Below, piece after piece: positions 37,857 through 47,649 of a DNA stretch of 64,000 bases. Within the stretch, counting starts at the first letter, position 1. The number at the start of each line of letters is the position of its first letter. The stretch is from Aeromonas popoffii (GTDB lineage Bacteria > Pseudomonadota > Gammaproteobacteria > Enterobacterales > Aeromonadaceae). Location: contig NZ_CDBI01000055.1 in assembly GCF_000820025.1 (NCBI RefSeq), forward strand, positions 63,521 to 127,520. Reading direction: 5' to 3'. Below the pieces are notes generated by a model. That model saw only the letters and a program-made list of their open reading frames with translations, was not told where the DNA came from and did not search any database. The position numbers and the translations under genes are program-made.

Positions 37857-38876
37857 ATGTTAAAACGTGTTGTGACCGCCCTCTGCTGCGGCTTGTCATT
37901 CATGGTCTCGGCCGCTCAGGTGACCGATCTCTATCAGGGCAAGGCGCCCACCAGCGGCGACATGGTGGCGGCCCAGTCCCAGGCGCTGGGGGAGGTACTC
38001 GTCAAGGTGACCGGCAAGCGGGATATCCTCACCCAGCCGGCCGTGGTCAAGGCGCTGGCCGCTCCAGGCGACTATGTGCAGCACTACGGTTATCAGGACG
38101 TGGGACCGGTCAAGTTTCTCAAGGCCGACTTTGACGTCGCTAAGGTCAACGCCCTGATCTCCCAGAGCAAGTTTGCCCTGCTTGGACCAGCGCGGCCTCA
38201 AGTGGCCATCTGGCTGGTGATCAATGAGGGAGAACGCCGCCTCCTGCCGGATCAGTCCAGCGATGGCTGGGCCGCCGCGCTGCGTGCCCAGAGCCAGGCC
38301 ATGGGCTTGCCTGTCAGCATTCCCTTGATGGATCTCGATGACAACATGGCGGTCAATGCCACCGATGTCTGGGGCCGCTTCGCCGACCCCATCCTCAAGG
38401 CGAGCCAGCGTTATGGCGCCGAGATGGTGGTGCTGGGCAAGCTGACCCCGGCAGGGGAAACGTGGAACATAGACTGGGGCCTCTATGGACCCAAAGCCGG
38501 TGGCGAGCAGGCCGAGCTGACCCGCGGTAGTGGCAGCGGCACCCAGGCCGAGGTGGCACAGGGGTTTGCCGATGGGCTGGCGGCCTGGCTGGTGCAAAAC
38601 TATGGTGCGCGCATCTCGGGTGTCGCCTCCAGCCAAACCCTGGTGGTGGAAGGCTTGTCCGGCATAGACGGCATGATCACGGTGCAGAAGATGCTGCAGG
38701 GCATGGCCAGCGTCACCAAGGTGGAGATCGGCCAGCTGGAGGGGGACAAGGTCACCTTCAACCTCGCGTTGCAGGGGGATAAGGCTGAGCTCATCCGTGG
38801 CCTGCAACTGGAGAGCAGGTTGCGCCAAATTGACGATAATGACAGCGGTTTGCGCTACCAATGGTCGCAGCCCTGA
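37857..38876 (+). CDS. DUF2066 family exported protein
   Basis: A 339-residue protein with a likely signal peptide (VVTALCCGLSFMVSAA) and the DUF2066 pattern (SGDMVAAQSQALGEVLVKVTGKRDIL). It is probably periplasmic. The function is unknown. It lies directly upstream of hda, and I recall the same neighbourhood in other gammaproteobacteria. Confidence 0.82.
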   Translation: MLKRVVTALCCGLSFMVSAAQVTDLYQGKAPTSGDMVAAQSQALGEVLVKVTGKRDILTQPAVVKALAAPGDYVQHYGYQDVGPVKFLKADFDVAKVNALISQSKFALLGPARPQVAIWLVINEGERRLLPDQSSDGWAAALRAQSQAMGLPVSIPLMDLDDNMAVNATDVWGRFADPILKASQRYGAEMVVLGKLTPAGETWNIDWGLYGPKAGGEQAELTRGSGSGTQAEVAQGFADGLAAWLVQNYGARISGVASSQTLVVEGLSGIDGMITVQKMLQGMASVTKVEIGQLEGDKVTFNLALQGDKAELIRGLQLESRLRQIDDNDSGLRYQWSQP

Positions 38877-38979
38877 TCATTTCTGCTTTGTCTCAACCGC
38901 CTGGCCAAGTCCGGGCGGTTCTCTATCTGCCTTTGCGATGATACACTCAGCCACAAATGTCACAGTCAAAGCCCAACGA

Positions 38980-39681
38980 GTGAAGCAACCGGCCCAACTG
39001 TCTTTAGCCGTACAATTACCGGATGATGAAACCTTCGTCAGTTTTTATCCCGGCAACAATGCGCACCTGATCACCGCCCTCAAGAATGCGGCCATCGGTC
39101 AGGGATCACCTTTCCTCTATTTTTGGGGTGCCAAGGGGTCGGGACGCTCCCACCTGCTGCACGCCACTTGCGCCGAGGTCAACGCCCGCGATGCGGCGGC
39201 GGCCTATCTCTCCCTCGATCAGTTCGAACAGCTCGATCCCAGCATGCTCGATGCCCTCGAAAGCCTGCCACTGGTCTGTCTCGACAGTCTCGAAGCCATC
39301 GCCGGCAATGCGCTGTGGGAGCGGGCCTTGTTCGATTTCTACAATCGCTGGCAGGAGAAAGGGGAGGGGACGCTGGTGGTCACGGGTTGCAGTGCACCGC
39401 GCAAGCTGGGGCTGCAACTGCCGGATCTCGCCTCCCGCCTCGACTGGGGGGTGAGCTTCCACCTCGACGAGCTAGATGATGAAGGCAAGCTCAGTGCCCT
39501 GCAGCTGCGTGCCGAGCTGCGGGGCTTCAAATTGCCCATTGACGTGGGCCGCTTCCTGCTCAACCGACTCTCCCGCGACATGCGCACCCTGCTTACCACC
39601 CTCAATCAGCTCGATAACGCCTCATTTCGCGCCAAGCGCAAGCTCACCATCCCCTTTGTAAAAGAGATCCTGGAGCTCTGA
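38980..39681 (+). CDS. hda: DnaA-inactivating protein Hda
   Basis: A 233-residue AAA+ protein that, with the beta clamp, stimulates ATP hydrolysis by DnaA. The N-terminal clamp-binding sequence appears as QLSLAV; the Walker A region is GAKGSGRSHLLHA and the C-terminus is LTIPFVKEILEL, matching E. coli Hda (233 residues). The GTG at 38980 gives the family length; an in-frame ATG at 38938 would add 14 residues. The ribosome site is poor, and E. coli Hda is also weakly initiated from a rare codon (from memory). Confidence 0.9.
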   Translation: MKQPAQLSLAVQLPDDETFVSFYPGNNAHLITALKNAAIGQGSPFLYFWGAKGSGRSHLLHATCAEVNARDAAAAYLSLDQFEQLDPSMLDALESLPLVCLDSLEAIAGNALWERALFDFYNRWQEKGEGTLVVTGCSAPRKLGLQLPDLASRLDWGVSFHLDELDDEGKLSALQLRAELRGFKLPIDVGRFLLNRLSRDMRTLLTTLNQLDNASFRAKRKLTIPFVKEILEL

Positions 39682-39731
39682 GCCATTGGGTGTGCCTGAG
39701 CCGCAGCGGCGCTGATACAACAGATAAAAAG

Positions 39732-39757
39732 AAACCCCGGCACCTGGCCGGGGTTTT
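39732..39757. terminator. Bidirectional terminator between hda and aceA
   Basis: AAACCCCGGC and GCCGGGGTTT form a ten-base stem around ACCTG, with an A-run and a T-run at the ends. Confidence 0.9.
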
Positions 39758-39781
39758 GCTATCTCAAGGAAGCTTTGCTTA

Positions 39782-41095
39782 TCAGTGGAACTGATCTTCT
39801 TCGGTGGAGCCGGTCAGCGCGGTCACCGAGGATTGGCCGCCCTGGATAACGGTGGTCACCTTGTCAAAGTAACCCGTGCCCACTTCCTGCTGGTGCGCCA
39901 CGAAGGTGTAACCACGGCTGGCGGCGGCAAATTCCGGCTCCTGTACCATTTCGACGTAGTGCTTCATCCCCTCGCCACGGGCGTACTGGTAGGCCAGTTC
40001 GTACATGTGGAACCACATGTTATGAATGCCGGCGAGCGTGATGAACTGGTACTTGTAACCCATGTCGGACAGTTCCTGCTGGAAGCGGGCGATGGTGGCA
40101 TCGTCCAGGTTCTTCTTCCAGTTGAAGCTGGGGGAGCAGTTGTAGGCCAGTATGGTGTCCGGGTACTGCGCCTTGATGGCTTCGGCAAACTTGCGTGCCT
40201 CGTCCAGATCCGGCTTGGCGGTTTCACACCACACCATGTCGGCGTAGGGGGCATAGGCCAGGCCACGGGAGATGGCCTGTTCGATACCCGCCTGCACCTT
40301 GTAGAAGCCTTCTGCGGTGCGCTCACCGGTCAGGAAGCCGGCATCGTAAGGGTCTGCATCCGTGGTCAGCAAGTCCGCCGCGTTGGCGTCGGTACGGGCG
40401 ATCACCAGCGTCGTGGTGCCGCAGACGTCGGCTGCGAGGCGTGCTGCAACCAGCTTCTGTACCGCTTCCTGGGTGGGGACCAGCACCTTGCCACCCATGT
40501 GGCCGCACTTCTTCACCGAGGCCAGCTGATCTTCGAAGTGCACACCGGCGGCGCCCGCTTCAATCATTCCCTTCATCAGCTCGAAGGCGTTCAGCACGCC
40601 ACCGAAACCGGCTTCCGCATCCGCCACGATCGGCAGGAAGTAGTCGATGAAACCGGCATCCTGCGGACCCACCTTGTTGGCCCACTGGATCTGATCGGCA
40701 CGGGCAAACGAGTTGTTGATGCGTTCCACCACGGACGGGACAGAGTTAGCCGGGTAGAGGGACTGATCCGGATACATGGTGGAGGACAAGTTGTTGTCCG
40801 CCGCCACTTGCCAGCCGGAGAGGTAGATGGCTTCTATGCCCGCCTTGGCCTGCTGTACCGCCTGGCCGCCGGTCAGGGCACCGAGGCAGTTGACGTAGCC
40901 TTTCTTGGCGCTGCCGTGGATCAGTTCCCACAATTTGTCGGCGCCGCGCTGAGCCAGGGTGTGCGCAGGCTGCAAGCTGCCGCGCAGGTTCACCACGTCT
41001 TCGGCGCTGTAGCCGCGTTTGATCCCTTTCCAGCGGGGGTTTTGTGCCCAGTCTTTCTCGATAGCCTGGATCTGTTGCTCACGGGTCAGTGCCAT
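39782..41095 (-). CDS. aceA: Isocitrate lyase
   Basis: A 437-residue glyoxylate-cycle enzyme that cleaves isocitrate to succinate and glyoxylate. The catalytic KKCGHMGGK motif lies near residue 190, and [21 protein letters not shown] is typical of the enteric form (E. coli 434). The ATG at 41095 follows AGAGGGAAC; an upstream in-frame start at 41122 is unsupported. It is second in the aceBA operon; no aceK follows, and a terminator comes straight after. Confidence 0.97.
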   Translation of the reverse strand: MALTREQQIQAIEKDWAQNPRWKGIKRGYSAEDVVNLRGSLQPAHTLAQRGADKLWELIHGSAKKGYVNCLGALTGGQAVQQAKAGIEAIYLSGWQVAADNNLSSTMYPDQSLYPANSVPSVVERINNSFARADQIQWANKVGPQDAGFIDYFLPIVADAEAGFGGVLNAFELMKGMIEAGAAGVHFEDQLASVKKCGHMGGKVLVPTQEAVQKLVAARLAADVCGTTTLVIARTDANAADLLTTDADPYDAGFLTGERTAEGFYKVQAGIEQAISRGLAYAPYADMVWCETAKPDLDEARKFAEAIKAQYPDTILAYNCSPSFNWKKNLDDATIARFQQELSDMGYKYQFITLAGIHNMWFHMYELAYQYARGEGMKHYVEMVQEPEFAAASRGYTFVAHQQEVGTGYFDKVTTVIQGGQSSVTALTGSTEEDQFH

Positions 41096-41168
41096 ATCAG
41101 TTCCCTCTTTCATTGATTTCACGTGTCCATTGACTTGTTATTGGCGAGCCCCGCTGGGGGCCCGTGAT

Positions 41169-42776
41169 TCAGAGTCGCTCGTAACCGGGCAGCGTCAGAA
41201 AATCGATCAGGGTATCCGCGCAGGTGATCTGCTCCATCAGCTCGCTCGCTTCGGCAAAACGCCCCGCCTGCCAGCGGGCATCGCCCAGTTCGCGTTTGAC
41301 CACCTGCTGCTCCTCGACCAGCATCTGGCGAAACAGATCCTTGGTCACCACTTGACAATTCGACAGGCTCTTGCCGTGGCGGATCCACTGCCAGATGGAG
41401 GTGCGGGAGATCTCCGCGGTGGCCGCATCTTCCATCAGGCCATAGATGGGCACGCAGCCGTTACCGTTGATCCAGGCCTCCAGGTATTGCAGGGCGACCC
41501 GGATGTTGGTGCGCATGCCCGCCTCGGTACGCTCACCCTCGCAGGGGGCCAGCAGGTCGGCAGCTGTGATGGGGGCATCCTGCTCGCGCAGCACGCCGAT
41601 CTGGTTCTTGGCGCCAGCCGCAATGGTGGCATTGAACACCGCCATGGCCGTGTCGGCGAGGCCGGGGTGGGCGACCCAGGTACCATCGTGGCCGTTGTTG
41701 GCTTCGCGCTCCTTGTCGGCTTTGACCTTGGCAAACACCTGCTCGTTGACGGCCGCATCTTTGGCCGGGATGAAGGCGGCCATGCCGCCCATGGCAAGCG
41801 CGCCGCGCTTGTGACAGGTCTTGATCAGCAGGCGTGAGTAGGCGCAGAGGAAGGGTTTGTCCATGGTCACCACCTGCCTGTCTGGCAGTACTCGATCCGG
41901 GTGGTTCTTGAGCGTCTTGATATAGCTGAAGATGTAGTCCCAGCGGCCACAGTTGAGCGCGACTATGTGATCCTGCATCTGATAGAGCAGCTCATCCATC
42001 TCGAATACGGCGGGCAGGGTTTCAATCAGTACGGTGGCCTTGATGGTACCGCGTGGCAGACCGAACTTGTCTTCGGTCCAGGCGAACACTTCGCTCCACC
42101 AGCGCCCTTCCAGATGGCTTTGCAGCTTGGGTACATAGAAGTAGGGGCCCGACCCTTTGGCCAGCAGCGCCTGATAGTTGTGCAGGAAGTAGAGGGCAAA
42201 GTCGAACAGGCCGCCCGGGATGGGGGTGCCATCAAAGGTGACATGTTTTTCCGGCAGGTGTAGGCCACGAACCCGGCAGATAAGCACGGCCGGGTTGGGG
42301 GTCAGGGTATAGGCCTTTCCTTCCGGGCTGGTGTAAGAAACGATGCCGTTGACCGCATCGCGCAGGTTGATTTGCCCCTCGATCACCTTGTTCCAGGCGG
42401 GGGCCAGCGAATCCTCGAAGTCCGCCATGAACACTTTAACGTTGGCATTGAGGGCATTGATCACCATCTTGCGCTCGACCGGGCCCGTGATCTCCACCCG
42501 TCTGTCTTGCAGGTCGGCGGGAATACCGCGAACGGTCCAGTCACCGGCACGGATGTGGGCGGTTTCGGGCAGGAAGTCCGGCAGCTCGCCGCCATCGATG
42601 CGTGCCTGGCGTGCCACACGTTGTTTCAGCAATTCCCCCCTTTGGGGAGCAAAACGTTCTACCAGTTCGGCGACCAGAGCCACCGCGTCCGGCGTCAGAA
42701 TTTGCGCGTATTCGGGCAGCATCTCGCCCTGGATGCGAAGGCGGGCGCTGCAGTGGGTCTGAGCCGGTGCCGACAT
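41169..42776 (-). CDS. aceB: Malate synthase A
   Basis: A 535-residue malate synthase A that condenses glyoxylate with acetyl-CoA; E. coli AceB has 533. Visible markers are FMADFEDSLAPAWNKVIEGQ (about residue 115) and LNCGRWDYIFSYIKT (about 275). The ATG at 42776 sits eight bases after AAGGAG; a GTG at 42785 is too close to that site. It is the first gene of the operon with aceA (73-base gap). Confidence 0.97.
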   Translation of the reverse strand: MSAPAQTHCSARLRIQGEMLPEYAQILTPDAVALVAELVERFAPQRGELLKQRVARQARIDGGELPDFLPETAHIRAGDWTVRGIPADLQDRRVEITGPVERKMVINALNANVKVFMADFEDSLAPAWNKVIEGQINLRDAVNGIVSYTSPEGKAYTLTPNPAVLICRVRGLHLPEKHVTFDGTPIPGGLFDFALYFLHNYQALLAKGSGPYFYVPKLQSHLEGRWWSEVFAWTEDKFGLPRGTIKATVLIETLPAVFEMDELLYQMQDHIVALNCGRWDYIFSYIKTLKNHPDRVLPDRQVVTMDKPFLCAYSRLLIKTCHKRGALAMGGMAAFIPAKDAAVNEQVFAKVKADKEREANNGHDGTWVAHPGLADTAMAVFNATIAAGAKNQIGVLREQDAPITAADLLAPCEGERTEAGMRTNIRVALQYLEAWINGNGCVPIYGLMEDAATAEISRTSIWQWIRHGKSLSNCQVVTKDLFRQMLVEEQQVVKRELGDARWQAGRFAEASELMEQITCADTLIDFLTLPGYERL

Positions 42777-43490
42777 AAGGTTCACTCCTTTGAAAATTAC
42801 ATTTTGAACTTACTAACTACGACAAAAGTCGATCCCTGTTCTTTCAAACGTCCCGTAACGACGGGTGACACAATTTATAAGGTGCGAAATATTGCTCTGT
42901 TCGTCAATCTGTTTTTTAAAACACCCGTTTTTGGGTTGTGGTTAAGGGTATGTTTTTAATGGTTTTATATGATTAGCGCAAAAACTCTATGCAGATGGTT
43001 ATGCGCTTGTTTTCCGACCCCTGATGGTGGTGTGATCCAGTGGGGATAATGATGCTCGATATGTAACTTATTACGTAATAAAATTACAAATGCAAAAATA
43101 AATCCCGACCTAACTCCAAGCTTTCAAAAAACGGTTGTATGAAATGGGATCTGCGATTCCAGTGAATATCCAGATCCTGCCAGCATTGGCTAGTGAACGT
43201 TTGTTTAAAACTTGAGTCGCGAATGGGAGGCGAATGGGATTTACCCCATCAGCGAGGGCAAAGTGACGAGCAATAACGTAGGTTTGTATCAGCTTGGCCT
43301 GGCAACACGCGGGGGGAGAGGAGGGTGATGAATAGTGAATGCAACTGGTAATGTTCAGATATATAGCATTTTATTGTTATTTGTATCAGCCGCTCTTTCT
43401 GGCCCCTCGGGAGGATGCAAGGGTGGCGAAATTCACGGCTCAGTGGCCACACAATCCCATTGCGTGCCGGGGATCCCTTTAAGGGCGTGA
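42777..43490. other. Long noncoding gap upstream of aceB
   Basis: No convincing gene is seen in these 714 bases. The part next to aceB must hold its promoter. There is a small CCCGT-AACG-ACGGG hairpin near 42851 and an AT-rich stretch with a perfect 14-base palindrome, TTATTACGTAATAA, at 43068-43081. Open frames here have poor codon composition. A decayed gene cannot be excluded. Confidence 0.6.
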
Positions 43491-43625
43491 TCAGTAATCG
43501 TCGTCCGGTGCCGCCAGATCGACCACGTCGAGGCGTACGATAGTGCCGTATTCGTTATCGCCGAGTTCGACGTTCGGTGGTGGTAGAGGGGTCTGGTCGG
43601 GTTGTGTGTCAACGGTTTGCGTCAT
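43491..43625 (-). CDS. Possible 44-residue protein, unknown
   Basis: A short frame beginning MTQTVDTQPDQTPLPPPNVE, followed by acidic residues and ending APDDDY. It has AAGG nine bases before the ATG and third-position GC preference in its second half, unlike the surrounding gap. It has no membrane helix. It resembles no family I know, so it may be a small conserved aeromonad protein or chance. Confidence 0.4.
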   Translation of the reverse strand: MTQTVDTQPDQTPLPPPNVELGDNEYGTIVRLDVVDLAAPDDDY

Positions 43626-43840
43626 GGGTGCTTGCCTTGTTGGATTGCAAGCCGGTTGGTGACTCCATCACCCGGGTTTCCACCTCCCTGTATCCACTGC
43701 CGGCGGAAAAGTGGCGTATCCTAGCGATACTTTGCGTGGGTTTCAAGTGGTTCTGAATAAAAAGCGTGCCACTGATAAGTGATGGCTCTTTGGGCAGGGC
43801 GTTTTGCAGGACAATAAAGATAGGGCGCTGGCAACGAGGC

Positions 43841-43875
43841 AAAAAAATAGCCCAGTCGTGTGACTGGGCTATTTT
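43841..43875 (-). terminator. Terminator of the tRNA-Pro transcript
   Basis: AAAATAGCCCAGTC and GACTGGGCTATTTT form a 14-base stem around GTGT; read on the minus strand it ends in a run of T. It lies just after the tRNA. Confidence 0.92.
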
Positions 43876-43884
43876 CGGGGAAAA

Positions 43885-43961
43885 TGGTCGGTGTGAGAGG
43901 ATTCGAACCTCCGACCCTCTACACCCCATGCAGATGCGCTACCTGGCTGCGCTACACACCG
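43885..43961 (-). tRNA. tRNA-Pro (anticodon GGG)
   Basis: A 77-base tRNA read on the minus strand, from CGGTGTG at the 5' end to CACACCG, A, CCA at the 3' end (seven-pair acceptor stem). The anticodon loop is ATGGGGT between TCTGC and GTAGA, giving anticodon GGG for codon CCC. The T-arm GGTTCGAATCC is standard, and CCA is encoded. Confidence 0.96.
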
Positions 43962-43989
43962 ACGAGGTCAGTTCGAGCTGACGAAAGGG

Positions 43990-44018
43990 AGTCTAATGAT
44001 ATGGATTGGTTGGTGCAA
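43990..44018 (-). promoter_or_regulatory. Promoter of tRNA-Pro
   Basis: On the minus strand TTGCAC (44018-44013) and TAGACT (43995-43990) are separated by 17 bases, about 30 bases before the tRNA 5' end. Confidence 0.65.
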
Positions 44019-44075
44019 CTCCTTTTTTATCAGGGAGATGCCGACTGCTTCTTTATTGTGCAACCAAGATGTAGC

Positions 44076-44104
44076 TTGGGGCCGCAGGTGAGATTTGGCA
44101 TAAT
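44076..44104 (+). promoter_or_regulatory. Possible promoter of the tadA region
   Basis: TTGGGG at 44076-44081 and CATAAT at 44099-44104 with 17-base spacing. It lies upstream of the duplicated tadA starts and diverges from the tRNA promoter. A stem, CGGGTGAT ... ATCACCCG, lies in the leader (near 44155-44183). Confidence 0.5.
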
Positions 44105-44347
44105 CGCCGCCCCGTGTTGTGGTGCGCGCAGCCACTGCCAGGCGAGCAGCCTCGCCGGGTGATCACGCACCTTGTCATCACCCGCCGGGCAGGGACCTGT
44201 CCCGGATAACCACATCCGCACAAAGACCAGAGACAGATGAGCGTCATCAGTCAGGCCGGGAGGCAGGGCAAACCGTCATGAACATGCTGTCGAGAGAGGA
44301 CAAGGGCGTGGAACTATCAGAAGTCGCACCGTGCTTGGGGTATAGCG

Positions 44348-45193
<846 letters not shown>

Positions 45194-45332
45194 GGCCAAC
45201 GGGGGTGAGCCGCCTTGCCCCGCGCTTGATGCCTTCATATATCCCCATATAAAACAGATGGTTGGCACTGTTTCTTGCCGACAACATCCTGCCTGAATGC
45301 CCCTCAAAATAGCCTATTCGCAGAGGGCCTTG

Positions 45333-45366
45333 ATGTAACAAAACTGTCATGCAACCGCCATATAAT
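45333..45366 (+). promoter_or_regulatory. Pho box and promoter of the pst operon
   Basis: ATGTAACAAAACTGTCAT (45333-45350) matches the PhoB consensus CTGTCATAAAACTGTCAT at 15 of 18 positions, with the second half perfect. Ten bases later a perfect TATAAT (45361-45366) follows, the spacing found in PhoB-activated promoters that lack a -35 element. Transcription should start near 45373. Confidence 0.88.
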
Positions 45367-45397
45367 GCCGCCAAGCTAGCGCACATTGAGGTCTTGC

Positions 45398-47635
45398 ATG
45401 TCATCGGAATCGATAAACTTGGGTATGGCGGGCAGTAGAAAGCGCCGTATCAAGGATAAGTTGGCCAAGTACGGGGTCACCGCAGGTGGTGCCCTGGTGC
45501 TGGTGGCCCTGTTGCTCATTTTCTTCTACCTGCTCTATGTGGTGAAACCCATCTTCAATGGTGCCACGATGGAGCCGACCGCGTCGTTCACGCTACCCGT
45601 TGCGGGCAAGACGGCCTGGCTTGGGGTGGAGGAGCAGAACGAGATTGGCTATCGCTTCAGCGACAAGGGGCTGGTCAACTTCTTCGCCGTCCAGGGGGAT
45701 GGCAAGGTCAAGGTGGGGCAGGCCCTGGGTCAGGCCCAGGTTGCCGGCGACATCACCACGGTCGCGTCACCCGCGCCGGGTCAGAAGCTCATCGCTTACG
45801 GTTTTGCCGATGGCACGGCGCTGGTGATGCAGCCCTACTTCAAGGTCTCCTATCCCAACGATGTGCGGGTCATAGAACCCAGCCTGCAGTATCCCTTCGG
45901 TGAAACACCTGTGGTGATTGATCCGCAAGGAAAAGCGTTGCAGCTGATGGTGTTCGCGGCGACCAAGGAGAAGATGGCCACCGCCGCGGTGACCGAGGAT
46001 GGTCGCGGCGTGATGACGGTGATGACCGGCGAGGAGAATTTCCTCTCCGGCGAGGTGGAGTGGAGCGCCCAGAACTACAGCATTCCCTCCCTGCCGCGTC
46101 ATGTGGATCAGCTGTTGCTGACCCCCAATCTGCGTATCCTGTTCGTGCGTGAGGGCAACCGCCTCTCTGTCTACGACATCCACAACCTCAATGACATCTC
46201 CCTGCGCAACGTCATGGAGATCAATGCTCCCAATGCCAACGTGACCCGGGTTGAGCTGCTCTCCGGTGCCTCCTCCCTGCTGGTAGGCAACGACAACGGC
46301 GTCATCTCCCAGTGGTTTGAAGTGGCCAAGGATGGCAAGCGCCAGTTCACCCAAATTCGTGACTTCAAGGGCGATGGCCCTGTGGATCTGCTCACCCCGG
46401 AGCACTTTCGCAAGGGCTTCATCAGTGCAGGCAGGGATGGCACAGTCAGCTTCTTCCACGCCACCGGCGAGACCAAGCTGCTGAGCGAGAAGGTCGAGGG
46501 TGGCCCCTTGTCGGCCCTGGCCATCTCGCCACGCCACAACGTGCTGCTGATGCAGCAGGAGGGTGGCTTCAAGTTGTTCACGGTGGAGAATGAGCATCCC
46601 GAGGTGACCTGGTCTGCTCTGTGGCAAGAGGTGTGGTACGAAGGCTATCCCGAGCCCCAGTATGTGTGGCAATCCACCTCCGCCAGCAACGACTTCGAAG
46701 CCAAGCTGAGCCTGGTGCCGCTGGTGTTTGGCACCCTGAAAGCTGCCTTCTACGCCATGATGTTTGCGGTGCCGCTCGGGGTCGCTGGCGCCATCTACAC
46801 CGCCTACTTCATGTCGGCCGGGCTGCGCAAATACGTCAAGCCGACGGTCGAGATCATGGCGGCGCTGCCGACCGTTATCCTGGGCTTCCTGGCGGGTCTG
46901 TGGCTGGCGCCCATCATCGAAGGGACGCTGCCCGGGGTAGTGCTGCTGTTCATCCTGCTGCCGATGGGGATGCTGCTGACCGCGCTGGTGTGGAACTATC
47001 TGCCGGAGCGCTGCAAATCCTGGTTGCCGGAGGGGTGGCACGCCATCCTGCTGATCCCCGTGCTGCTGCTGATCGGCTGGGGCGCCTTTGCGGTGAGTCC
47101 GCTCATCGAGAACGCCTTCATGCACGGCGATTCGCGCATCTGGCTGACTCACGAGATGGGCATCAAGTTTGATCAGCGCAACTCCCTGGTAGTCGGTATC
47201 GCCATGGGCTTTGCTGTCATCCCTACTATCTTCTCTATCGCAGAGGACGCCGTGTTCTCCGTGCCCAAGCATCTCACTCAGGGCTCGCTGGCGCTGGGGG
47301 CGACTCCCTGGCAGACCCTGAGCCGGGTGGTGATCCTCACCGCCAGTCCGGGCATCTTCTCGGCGGTGATGATGGGTCTTGGCCGCGCCGTGGGCGAGAC
47401 CATGATAGTGCTGATGGCCACCGGCAATACCCCCATCATGGACTTCTCCATGTTCCAGGGGCTGCGCACCCTTGCCGCTAACATCGCGGTGGAGATGCCG
47501 GAATCGGAAGTAGGCAGCTCCCACTATCGGGTGCTGTTCCTCGCGGCCTTCGTCCTGTTTGTGTTCACCTTTATGTTCAACACCCTGGCCGAGTTTGTCC
47601 GTCAGCGGTTGCGTGAAAAATACAGCTCGATGTAA
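45398..47635 (+). CDS. pstC: Phosphate ABC permease PstC, long form with periplasmic insert
   Basis: A 745-residue permease, more than twice E. coli PstC (319). One N-terminal membrane helix (about 25-45) is followed by about 370 residues with WD40/beta-propeller-like repeats (for example SSLLVGNDNGVISQWF and FISAGRDGTVSFFHATG) and then the six-helix PstC permease core with the EAA-loop region LTQGSLALGATPWQTL near residue 625. The insert is predicted to be periplasmic. The ATG at 45398 has GAGG six bases upstream. First gene of the operon; no pstS is adjacent. Confidence 0.92.
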   Translation: MSSESINLGMAGSRKRRIKDKLAKYGVTAGGALVLVALLLIFFYLLYVVKPIFNGATMEPTASFTLPVAGKTAWLGVEEQNEIGYRFSDKGLVNFFAVQGDGKVKVGQALGQAQVAGDITTVASPAPGQKLIAYGFADGTALVMQPYFKVSYPNDVRVIEPSLQYPFGETPVVIDPQGKALQLMVFAATKEKMATAAVTEDGRGVMTVMTGEENFLSGEVEWSAQNYSIPSLPRHVDQLLLTPNLRILFVREGNRLSVYDIHNLNDISLRNVMEINAPNANVTRVELLSGASSLLVGNDNGVISQWFEVAKDGKRQFTQIRDFKGDGPVDLLTPEHFRKGFISAGRDGTVSFFHATGETKLLSEKVEGGPLSALAISPRHNVLLMQQEGGFKLFTVENEHPEVTWSALWQEVWYEGYPEPQYVWQSTSASNDFEAKLSLVPLVFGTLKAAFYAMMFAVPLGVAGAIYTAYFMSAGLRKYVKPTVEIMAALPTVILGFLAGLWLAPIIEGTLPGVVLLFILLPMGMLLTALVWNYLPERCKSWLPEGWHAILLIPVLLLIGWGAFAVSPLIENAFMHGDSRIWLTHEMGIKFDQRNSLVVGIAMGFAVIPTIFSIAEDAVFSVPKHLTQGSLALGATPWQTLSRVVILTASPGIFSAVMMGLGRAVGETMIVLMATGNTPIMDFSMFQGLRTLAANIAVEMPESEVGSSHYRVLFLAAFVLFVFTFMFNTLAEFVRQRLREKYSSM

Positions 47636-47649
47636 GGGGCAACTCTGTA

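Noticed and set aside
43249-43452. 67-residue minus-strand frame in the aceB upstream gap
   Set aside because: No ribosome site, no recognisable protein pattern and low coding character.
45262-45280. TGGCACT ... TTGC upstream of pstC as a sigma-54 promoter
   Set aside because: The spacing is one base too long, and a clear Pho promoter lies nearer the gene.
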